Source of the DNA: Planctomycetaceae bacterium
GTDB lineage: Bacteria > Planctomycetota > Planctomycetia > Pirellulales > UBA1268
Assembly: GCA_003488325.1 (NCBI GenBank)
Contig: DNLZ01000107.1
Span: 5,856 to 11,001 of the forward strand
Length of the DNA: 5,146 nucleotides
Direction of reading: 5' to 3'
Within the stretch, counting starts at the first letter, position 1; each line of letters begins with the position of its first letter. Positions 1 through 5,146 of this stretch are shown here, piece by piece. The position numbers and the translations under genes were made by a program. The notes beneath the pieces were generated by a model that ran no database searches, was not told where the DNA came from, and worked only from the letters and a program-made list of their open reading frames with translations.

Positions 1-1017
1 CCACGGAAATGGGGCCTGCTGGGGACGATCACGGCCGCCTCGATTTTCAACTCGATCGCGGAGCCGTTCTCCGAAGCACGCTTTCGCCGGCAGCTGCGCG
101 AACCGCCGCGCACCGACCCGCCCCTCTTCATCATCGGCCATTGGCGGAGCGGCACCACGCTGCTGCATGAGCTGCTGATGCTCGACGAGCGGTTCTGCTG
201 CCCGAATACCTACCAGTGCTTCGCCCCGGGGCACTTCCTCCTGACCGAGTCGGTGGTGACGGCGGCGATCGGCTGGATGATCCCGGCGAAACGCCCGATG
301 GACGACGTCGTGGCCGGCTGGGACCGACCGCAGGAGGACGAGTTCGCCCTCGTCAACATGGGCGCCCCCTCGCCATACCTTCGCATGGCGTTTCCGCTGA
401 CGGTGCCGCCGGGCTCCGCGGCACTCGACCTGGCCTCATTGACGCCCGAGGCGCTCGACCGCTGGCGGGGGACGTTCAGGCGGTTCCTCGGCAGGCTCGC
501 CGTGCGCGATCCAAGGCGTCCCGTCCTCAAGAGCCCGCCGCACACCGCACGCATGGCGGTGCTGGCCGAGATGTTCCCCGGCGCGAGATTCCTGCACGTG
601 GTGCGGAATCCCTTCGTGGTCTTCCCGTCCACGATGCGGCTGTGGCGATCGCTTCATGCCGTCCAGGGGATGCAGGTGGACGACGGCAGTCGGCTCGAGG
701 AGGAGGTGTTCACGGCGTTCGAGACGATGTACGCCGCCTTCGAGCGGGATCGTCCGACGCTGCCCGCGGGCAGCCTCCACGAGGTGCGCTACGAGGCGCT
801 CGTGGCCGATCCGGTCGGGCGTCTGGAGGAGGCGTACGCCGCACTCGGGCTCGGTCGATTCGCGGACGTGCGTCCCGCGCTCGAGCGGCATGCGGCTGCG
901 ATGAAGCGCTACCGGACGAATACCTACCACCACGATCCACGCATCGTGGAAGGAATCCGTTCCCGCTGGGGATCGTTTCTCGATCGCTACCCCTACGAGC
1001 CGCCCGTCTCGGGCTGA
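1..1017 (+). CDS. Sulfotransferase family protein (Sulfotransfer_3 type), 5' end cut by the window
   Basis: The frame is open from base 1 and ends at TGA 1015-1017, giving 338 visible residues; the true start lies to the left. The family transfers a sulfuryl group from PAPS to a hydroxyl or amine of a small molecule, lipid or glycan; the substrate here is unknown. The P-loop-like 5'-phosphosulfate motif IIGHWRSGTTLL is at visible residues 44-55. The segment LKSPPHTARM follows at 176-185, and the 3'-phosphate-binding motif HVVRNPFVVFPSTM is at 199-212, with the expected Arg202 and Ser210. Probably a few tens of N-terminal residues are missing. No signal peptide can be judged because the N-terminus is absent. 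The 3' end overlaps the convergent flhB end by 25 bases. There is no evident functional link to the export genes. An in-frame ATG at 178 lies after the catalytic motif and is not the start. Confidence 0.9.
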   Translation, partial: PRKWGLLGTITAASIFNSIAEPFSEARFRRQLREPPRTDPPLFIIGHWRSGTTLLHELLMLDERFCCPNTYQCFAPGHFLLTESVVTAAIGWMIPAKRPMDDVVAGWDRPQEDEFALVNMGAPSPYLRMAFPLTVPPGSAALDLASLTPEALDRWRGTFRRFLGRLAVRDPRRPVLKSPPHTARMAVLAEMFPGARFLHVVRNPFVVFPSTMRLWRSLHAVQGMQVDDGSRLEEEVFTAFETMYAAFERDRPTLPAGSLHEVRYEALVADPVGRLEEAYAALGLGRFADVRPALERHAAAMKRYRTNTYHHDPRIVEGIRSRWGSFLDRYPYEPPVSG

Positions 1018-1766
1018 GGGGTGGGGCGGCCGCCGTCGTCCGCGGCACGGGGACGATGCCGACCCGGCGCCCCGTGCAGCCGCACCTTCTTGTCGGACTG
1101 CAGCGATCGGAGTTCGTCGGCGAACTCCTGCGGTGTCATCCGGATGCGTCGTTCGAATCGCAGTCTCGCGATCGCGTAGTGCACCAGGCCCACGAGGAGC
1201 GCGGCAGTCGCGAGGCAGACGAGCGTCCACCATGCCGCCAGGGCCGCCCGGGTCGGATCTCCGTCGAGCCGGGCCGTGGCCGTCGCGCCGATCGACGGCG
1301 TCGCGGCCGTGAGGGCGGTGGCGACGAGGACCACGAGCCCGATGCCGCCTCCAAGCGCGGCGAAAAGGCTGCGCGCGGAGAGGATGCGAGCCACGCCGGA
1401 GACGGGGTCGAGACGCGACAGCCGCGGTGCCAGGCGTGCCGGGTCCCACGTGAATCCGTCGCAGACGATGCGGACGCTGATTCCAGCGAGCGCGGCGGCG
1501 AGGACGAGCCCGACGGCGGGCAGGAGCAGTCCCACCAACGCCACGTCTCCCGGGCCGGGAAGGATCTCGATGGAGGCGAGCGATCGACGCACCATCTCCG
1601 TCGCTGCGGGAATCGTCGCCCGCGCCCAGGCCGGCAGCAGCGAGACGGCGGTCAACGACGCGGCCGCCCATGCCAGCGGGGCAGCCGTCGGCATCAGGCC
1701 CTCATGCCGCGCCGCCTCGCGGCGCCGGGGCGTGGCCGGGATCGTCCGATCCGCTTCGTCCGACAT
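993..1766 (-). CDS. flhB: FlhB-like flagellar export protein, membrane domain only (no autocleavage domain)
   Basis: A 257-residue inner-membrane protein that matches the N-terminal half of FlhB/SctU, the subunit that wraps the export gate and normally switches export from rod/hook to filament substrates. The N-terminus carries the family signature DRTIPATPRRREAARHEG (residues 6-23). Four hydrophobic segments lie at about 28-48, 75-101, 134-155 and 174-199. Between the second and third is the family block PRLSRLDPVSGVARILS (114-130). The linker ERRIRMTPQEFADEL (205-219) follows, but the usual E-x-x-G-D-P stretch is degraded and the protein ends at TAG 993-995. Typical FlhB is about 350-380 residues with an NPTH self-cleavage site; none is present, and no frame downstream on this strand restores it. 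The ATG at 1764-1766 is chosen because the family signature begins right after it; a start at 1880 would overlap fliR. Only a weak GGA lies upstream. It is 31 bases after fliR. Confidence 0.85.
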   Translation of the reverse strand: MSDEADRTIPATPRRREAARHEGLMPTAAPLAWAAASLTAVSLLPAWARATIPAATEMVRRSLASIEILPGPGDVALVGLLLPAVGLVLAAALAGISVRIVCDGFTWDPARLAPRLSRLDPVSGVARILSARSLFAALGGGIGLVVLVATALTAATPSIGATATARLDGDPTRAALAAWWTLVCLATAALLVGLVHYAIARLRFERRIRMTPQEFADELRSLQSDKKVRLHGAPGRHRPRAADDGGRPTPQPETGGS

Positions 1767-1797
1767 CGTCCGTGTTCCACAGGGTGCAGCGAGCTGG

Positions 1798-2643
1798 TCA
1801 GCGACCGGCACCGGCGGCCGCGAGGCCTCGCTCGATGACGTCTCCCGCCGCAGCGGCGAAGCCGCCGAGCCACGCGTCACTGCCGATCACGAGCGCCCCG
1901 ATCGCGACCAGGGCCGCGGCGCCCTGGAGCAGGCCGCCGCCCGGGGCGAAGTTCACCGTGCGGAGGCAGAGGGCGGCGGCTGCGTGGAACGTCACGAGCG
2001 CCGCGAGCGTCGGCGTGGCCACGGCCATGGCAAGCGACAGGCCGAGCCCCGGAGCGGCCGTGACGATGTCGAGGAGGGGCGTCGTGCCGACGGCACCGGT
2101 CGCGACGCTGCCGACGGGGATCGTGGCGGTGGTGTCGAGCAGCCCGACGATGACCGTCAGATGGCCCCCGGTCCAGAAGAAGGCCGCGGCTCCGCACCAC
2201 CACGCGAGCCGCGCCGTGCCGGCGGAGTCCTCGGCGGCATCGACCGCGAAGTCATCCGCCCACGACAGTCCGGAGACGCTGCCGACCATCGCGCCCGCCC
2301 AGGCTGCGGACGTGACGATGCACGCCGTGAACAGCCCCAGCCCGAGGCCGACGATCCCTTCCGAGACGAGGAGCGTCACCGGTGTCGCTGTCGAGAGACC
2401 CGCCCCGGACGTCAGGGCTGCGGTCGGAAGCGCGACGACCGCGAGCATGCCGGCAAGCGCCAGGCGAACGCGGGCCGGTACCTGCCGACCCAGGGGCAGT
2501 GCGCCCACCCACACGGCGGCGACCAGGCGCACGAACAGGCCCGCGACGAGCAGCGGTCGGGCCGTGAGGTGCTGCAGCACCGCCGACGGTCCGGAGGCGG
2601 CCTGAAGGTCGTGTGCGAGCGACAGCAGCCAGTCGGTGTCCAT
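1798..2643 (-). CDS. fliR: Flagellar export gate protein FliR
   Basis: A 281-residue, strongly hydrophobic inner-membrane protein of the FliR/SctT family. One FliR joins the FliP-FliQ helix and helps form the export-gate pore. Family features in order: an R39...P50...VPARVRLALAG segment (39-65); an SEGIVGLGLGL helix (94-104); a G-rich loop G117-x3-G121-x3-G125; the FFWTGGHLTVIVGLL segment (155-169) ending in IP (175-176); and C-terminal helices from about 198 to 275. Usual FliR is near 255-265 residues. The region after Arg228 (RTVNFAPGG) lacks the usual R-x-x-PQ-x-N motif, so the protein is divergent. The start is ATG 2641-2643; no other start codon lies between it and the upstream in-frame stop at 2710-2712. 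No Shine-Dalgarno sequence is visible. It sits between fliQ (74 bases upstream) and flhB (31 bases downstream), as in many flagellar operons. Confidence 0.87.
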   Translation of the reverse strand: MDTDWLLSLAHDLQAASGPSAVLQHLTARPLLVAGLFVRLVAAVWVGALPLGRQVPARVRLALAGMLAVVALPTAALTSGAGLSTATPVTLLVSEGIVGLGLGLFTACIVTSAAWAGAMVGSVSGLSWADDFAVDAAEDSAGTARLAWWCGAAAFFWTGGHLTVIVGLLDTTATIPVGSVATGAVGTTPLLDIVTAAPGLGLSLAMAVATPTLAALVTFHAAAALCLRTVNFAPGGGLLQGAAALVAIGALVIGSDAWLGGFAAAAGDVIERGLAAAGAGR

Positions 2644-2717
2644 GGTGTCGTCGCGGTGGGTGCCCGTCGGGCGACGTGGTGCTGGATGGTGGACGGATCG
2701 ACGCGACTGCTACGGCC
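2644..2717 (-). other. 74-base spacer between fliQ and fliR without a visible ribosome binding site
   Basis: This is the longest gap in the cluster. No AGGAGG-like sequence precedes the fliR ATG. Bases 2662-2676 can form two small, mutually exclusive GC-rich stems (GCCC/GGGC or CGTC/GACG). They are short enough to be chance in DNA this GC-rich. No promoter was recognised. Confidence 0.4.
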
Positions 2718-2969
2718 TCATGGACCGATCATGCAGTCGCGGAACAGGTCGGCGAGTCGTTCGACGACCCACGGCAGGACGAGCAGGATGGTCGCTGCCA
2801 TGGCGACGAGCCGCGGCACGAGACCGAGAAGCGGTTCGTGCACGCCGGTGGCCGACTGGACGAGGCCGGCCAGCGTGCCCACGCCGAGTCCCACCACGAG
2901 GATCGGTGCCAGCGCGAGCAGTCCCGTCAGCAGTCCCTCGCGCAGCAGCTCCACGAGTTCTCCCGCCAT
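2718..2969 (-). CDS. fliQ: Flagellar export gate protein FliQ
   Basis: An 83-residue protein with two hydrophobic hairpin helices (about 13-37 and 51-69), matching FliQ/SctS, four copies of which pack around FliP and FliR in the export gate. The family usually has about 86-90 residues. The conserved loop between the helices is recognisable as VQSATGVHEPLLGLVPRL (37-54), with Gln38, Ala40-Thr41, Glu45 and Pro52 in the expected places; the common QAATQINEQT version is only partly kept. The start is ATG 2967-2969, preceded by a good GGAG seven bases upstream. The stop is TGA 2718-2720. It lies 44 bases after fliO-P and 74 bases before fliR, the usual P-Q-R order. Confidence 0.92.
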   Translation of the reverse strand: MAGELVELLREGLLTGLLALAPILVVGLGVGTLAGLVQSATGVHEPLLGLVPRLVAMAATILLVLPWVVERLADLFRDCMIGP

Positions 2970-2976
2970 CGCACGT

Positions 2977-2980
2977 CTCC
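2977..2980 (-). promoter_or_regulatory. Ribosome binding site of fliQ
   Basis: GGAG on the minus strand (in the context TTTTGGAGACG), seven bases before ATG 2969-2967. It has the same motif and spacing as the fliO-P site and fixes the fliQ start. It lies in the 44-base gap after fliO-P. Confidence 0.75.
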
Positions 2981-3013
2981 AAAAGTCGGGATCCGTGGTC
3001 CCGCGGGGCCCGT

Positions 3014-4531
3014 TCAGCCCGTCCGCAGACCGACCCCGTCGAGCAGTCCGCGGACGACGAGCGTCCAGCCATCCGCAGCCACGAACACGAGCAGCTTGAG
3101 CGGCAGCGACACGAGCGTGGGTGGCAGCATGACCAGGCCGGTCGAGACCACGAGCGTCGCCACCAGGATGTCGAGCACGAGAAACGGCAGGAGCATGCGA
3201 AAGCCGACCGTGAACGCCACGTCGAGCTCGCTCACGAGGAACGCGGGCAGCAGGGTCTCGAGCGGCACGTCGTCGTAACTGGTCGCCTGCCGCTGTCCGG
3301 CCGGGTGCCGCGCGAGGAAGAGCAGCATCGTGTCACGGTTGCCGGCGGCCTCGATCTGCGCGCTCATCCAACGACGGATCGGCAGCGTGCCGCGTTCGAA
3401 GGCCTCCGCCGGCTCGAGCACCCCCTGGCGATAGGGTTCCACGCCGCCACGCCAGGCGTCGGTCCAGACCGGCCACATGACGAGCGCGGAGAGGAAGAGG
3501 GCGAGCGATGCGAGGATCTGGTTGGATGGCACCTGGGCCGCACCGAGGCCCTGACGCAGCAGCATGAGGACGACCGACATCCGTACGAAGCACGTCGTCA
3601 TGAGCAGCACGGCAGGCACGACACTCATCACACCGACGAGGAGCGCCGAGGGCACCAGAGCTTCCACGGCGCGTGGCGTGAGCAGCCGGAGAAGGCCCGC
3701 TTCCGTGGAAGGAGCCGCCGGCCGCTCCGCGTTCGTCGCGTCGCCTCCGTCGGCAGCCACCGACGGGAGCGGCGCGAGCGACGGCGTCGCCGTTTCGGGC
3801 ACGGGCTCTGCCGAGGCGGTCGCGGCGATCAGGCACATGATCCAGCCGATCACGGCCGCGGCGATGCGGCGCCCCGGCCGGTCGGTGTGGTCGGGTTCGG
3901 AGGAGGGCGGCGGGTCGCGGGGAGTCGTCGGACGCGGTGCCGCGGCGGTCGCCGGTCGTCGTCGCGGGGTATCGCCCCGGCAGGCTGCGGCGATGCAGGC
4001 GGTGGCTTCCGCGTCGGTGAGTTCCGCCAGCGTCGCACAGCCGCCGGACGATACGGCCACGAGCAGTGTGCGCGGGCCGAACCGCACGACGCGCACCGTG
4101 TGCTGGCCCGCGAACGGCGCGCTGCCGAGCACCTCGAACACGTCCGGTGGAAGCGACCGGTCGCGGCGTGTGTTCACGAAACGCAACCCTGCGAGCACGG
4201 CGAAGGCTGCGACCATCGCGCCGAGCACGCGCCAGTCGGCCCATCCGCCGGCGGGGGCGACGTGACCCGGTTGGAGACCGGGCGACGTCTGCACCAGCCG
4301 ACCCGCACCGACCGTCCGTGGCGGTGCCTCCGCGCGTGACGCCGGCGTCGCAAGCAGCGCCGCGGGCTCGACCCGTTGGTCCACCGTGGCCGGCCGCCCC
4401 GGTTCGCCGGTGTCGAGCGGTTCCAGGTCGGCCGCCTGGGCCAGGCCGGCCACCGCCGCCAAGATCGCGATCCACCCCGAGGCCACCACGCGTCGGGCAA
4501 CGGGCCGGCGCGCCGGTGCGAGCGGGTTCAT
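3014..4531 (-). CDS. fliP: FliO-FliP fusion, flagellar export gate protein with internal signal peptide
   Basis: A 505-residue single open frame joining two proteins. Residues 1-33 look like a signal peptide (arginines, hydrophobic 15-30, AQA at 31-33). A FliO-like part follows: a membrane helix near 103-117 and a small cytoplasmic domain around VFEVLGSAPF (131-140) and RTLLVAV (154-160). FliO assists FliP assembly. After a Pro/Arg-rich linker (186-219) comes a second signal-like segment (220-241, ending ASA). Mature FliP (242-505) then shows LLMTTCFVRMSVVLMLLRQ (309-327), VPSNQILASLALFL (334-347), VPLETLLPAFLVSELDVAF (422-440) and LPPTLVSLPLKLLVFVAADGW (469-489). FliP is the five-copy core of the export pore. 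Ordinary FliP is about 245-270 residues. The start is ATG 4529-4531, overlapping the fliF stop as ATGA, with GGAG seven bases upstream; an earlier ATG at 4738 would lie inside fliF. The usual MMM loop reads LVM (466-468). The FliP assignment is firm; the FliO part is weaker. Confidence 0.92.
   Translation of the reverse strand: MNPLAPARRPVARRVVASGWIAILAAVAGLAQAADLEPLDTGEPGRPATVDQRVEPAALLATPASRAEAPPRTVGAGRLVQTSPGLQPGHVAPAGGWADWRVLGAMVAAFAVLAGLRFVNTRRDRSLPPDVFEVLGSAPFAGQHTVRVVRFGPRTLLVAVSSGGCATLAELTDAEATACIAAACRGDTPRRRPATAAAPRPTTPRDPPPSSEPDHTDRPGRRIAAAVIGWIMCLIAATASAEPVPETATPSLAPLPSVAADGGDATNAERPAAPSTEAGLLRLLTPRAVEALVPSALLVGVMSVVPAVLLMTTCFVRMSVVLMLLRQGLGAAQVPSNQILASLALFLSALVMWPVWTDAWRGGVEPYRQGVLEPAEAFERGTLPIRRWMSAQIEAAGNRDTMLLFLARHPAGQRQATSYDDVPLETLLPAFLVSELDVAFTVGFRMLLPFLVLDILVATLVVSTGLVMLPPTLVSLPLKLLVFVAADGWTLVVRGLLDGVGLRTG
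3809..3874 (-). other. Internal signal-peptide-like segment at the FliO/FliP junction
   Basis: Residues 220-241 of the fusion start with GRR, continue with about 17 mostly hydrophobic residues (IAAAVIGWIMCLIAATA) and end in ASA followed by EP, a textbook signal peptidase I pattern. FliP is one of the few inner-membrane proteins that normally carries a cleavable signal peptide, so this is probably the old FliP signal kept inside the fusion. The preceding FliO domain would be cytoplasmic, so the segment would enter the membrane in the correct N-in orientation. Cleavage after Ala241 would release mature FliP. Confidence 0.7.
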
Positions 4532-5146
4532 GCGGCGACTCCGCGCGGAGCGTCTGCGGCATGCGGAAGTGGGCGCCGCGCGGGGCCGCTGTCCCCCGTG
4601 TCCTCGAGAGATTCCCAGTCGATCCGCGTCTGACCGCGCCGCCGCGGGCGTTCGCGGCGACGCGACTGGCCGCCCGACGTGTCGCGGAGCACGAACCAGA
4701 GCACGATCGCCACGAGGCACGCGGCGAGCGCGAGCCACGCCTGGCGGGGGACATCCGCGATCCGTCCGTCGGACAGGGACGCGATCGTCTCGTCCACGAG
4801 GCTGCCGAGCGAGTGAGGTCGCGCATCGGATGTGGGGGCGACGGGCTTCGCGGCGGCATGCTCGGTCGTGGAGAACGTCGTCACCACGACACGGTGGTCG
4901 TCGCCACCGCCGGCCGGCGGCAGCAGGGTGCGGACGTGGGTCACCAGTCGCTCGCGCGCGGCATCGAGGATGTCGGGAGTGGTCGGCGACGTCACGTCGT
5001 CGAGGCCCGCGCCGACCGTGGAACGCAGCGACGATTCGGGCACCGCGACGGTGACGACGATCCGCGCGGGCTGACGGCGAGGCGCGACGGCGACCGGCGG
5101 CGCGGGCGGGGGCGGTTCGTCCGTCAGCACCTCGGCAGGCGCGTTC
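4528..5146 (-). CDS. fliF: FliF-like flagellar MS-ring protein, C-terminal part, cut by the window edge
   Basis: The frame is open to the right edge, so only the last 205 residues are visible; it ends at TGA 4528-4530. FliF forms the inner-membrane MS ring that houses the export gate. Visible order: a Pro-rich stretch (10-19); a VVTVAVPESSLRS block (30-42) like the periplasmic end of planctomycetal FliF; a helix DILDAARERLVTHVRTLLPP (58-77); VVVTTF (86-91); a linker; a membrane helix at about 136-153; and a basic tail SRRRERPRRR (161-170) followed by RIDWESLED (174-182). The tail is only about 50 residues and has no obvious FliG-binding helix pair. A GTG at 5128-5130 is not needed as a start since the frame continues upstream. 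The identification rests on recalled family resemblance plus position ahead of fliO-P-Q-R-flhB. An SctJ-like ring protein or an unrelated single-pass protein is the main alternative. Confidence 0.7.
   Translation of the reverse strand, partial: NAPAEVLTDEPPPPAPPVAVAPRRQPARIVVTVAVPESSLRSTVGAGLDDVTSPTTPDILDAARERLVTHVRTLLPPAGGGDDHRVVVTTFSTTEHAAAKPVAPTSDARPHSLGSLVDETIASLSDGRIADVPRQAWLALAACLVAIVLWFVLRDTSGGQSRRRERPRRRGQTRIDWESLEDTGDSGPARRPLPHAADAPRGVAA
4539..4542 (-). promoter_or_regulatory. Ribosome binding site of fliO-P
   Basis: GGAG on the minus strand, seven bases before ATG 4531-4529. It lies inside the end of fliF and supports the short start over the upstream ATG at 4738. The ATG overlaps the fliF TGA as ATGA (4531-4528), so translation of the two genes is likely coupled. 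Confidence 0.75.

Noticed and set aside
178..180. ATG at 178 as the sulfotransferase start
   Set aside because: The conserved phosphosulfate-binding motif lies upstream at bases 130-165 in the same open frame, so the gene continues past the left edge.
1029..1046. GCCGC/GCGGC inverted repeat with an 8-base loop as a terminator
   Set aside because: Five base pairs only, no T-run on either strand, and it lies within flhB coding sequence; expected by chance at this GC content.
436..1671. Minus-strand open frame of 411 codons overlapping flhB and the sulfotransferase gene
   Set aside because: It is Arg-rich shadow sequence. It was examined as a possible frameshifted FlhB continuation but has no NPTH or other FlhB C-domain motif. 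The minus-strand frame at 3333-4859 is likewise a shadow of fliO-P.
1767..1880. Earlier flhB start at 1880
   Set aside because: It would add 38 residues unlike FlhB and overlap the fliR end by 83 bases; the family signature starts right after the ATG at 1766.
1276..3099. Long plus-strand open frame (607 codons) across flhB, fliR and fliQ
   Set aside because: It is antisense to three recognisable genes, its protein is low-complexity Arg/Ala/Ser/Pro with no family motif, and long chance frames are expected at this GC content. The same applies to 216-1838, 1670-2605, 2613-3278, 2636-4339, 3564-4265 and 4386-5054 on the plus strand.
3836..3853. Separate FliP start at the in-frame GTG (3853) or ATG (3838)
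   Set aside because: Both fall inside the second hydrophobic signal segment and would remove its basic N-terminus. The upstream FliO frame also has no stop, so separate genes are not supported, though internal initiation cannot be excluded.
4532..4738. Earlier fliO-P start at 4738
   Set aside because: The extra 69 residues are Arg-rich shadow of fliF, while the ATG at 4531 has a good GGAG, an ATGA overlap and a signal peptide directly after it.

Overview
The window is high-GC DNA (about 70% by eye) from a bacterium that is probably a planctomycete. Two things point there. The 5' gene is a Sulfotransfer_3-type sulfotransferase, a family abundant in that phylum. The C-terminal part of the FliF-like protein at the right edge also resembles planctomycetal FliF (a VAVPESS block, LLPP, then VVVTTF before the last membrane helix). 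This placement is inference from recalled family patterns, not from a search.

Layout: the plus strand carries only the 3' end of the sulfotransferase gene (1-1017, cut by the left edge). Everything else is one minus-strand cluster, read from right to left: the C-terminal part of fliF (5146-4528, cut by the right edge), a fused fliO-fliP gene (4531-3014), fliQ (2969-2718), fliR (2643-1798) and flhB (1766-993). The fliF stop and the fliO-P start share an ATGA. The other gaps are 44, 74 and 31 bases, so one transcript with a promoter beyond the right edge is likely. flhB runs tail to tail into the sulfotransferase gene and overlaps its last 25 bases. No tRNA, rRNA, CRISPR, insertion sequence or convincing terminator was seen, and there is no gene-free stretch above 75 bases.

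Function: the cluster encodes the MS-ring end piece and the membrane core of a flagellar-type type III export apparatus. FliP, FliQ and FliR form the export gate, FliO helps FliP assemble, FliF houses the gate, and FlhB closes around it and normally switches substrate specificity. Several parts depart from the textbook set. FlhB stops right after its four-helix membrane domain and has no NPTH autocleavage domain. FliO and FliP are one polypeptide with a second, internal signal peptide at the junction. The triple-methionine loop of FliP is reduced to one methionine. FliR lacks the usual PQ-N motif. The FliF tail is short, without an obvious FliG-binding segment, and fliG does not follow it. Together these suggest a divergent flagellar system or a flagellum-derived secretion system with altered gating and no conventional FlhB switch. 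Whether it builds a flagellum cannot be decided from this window.
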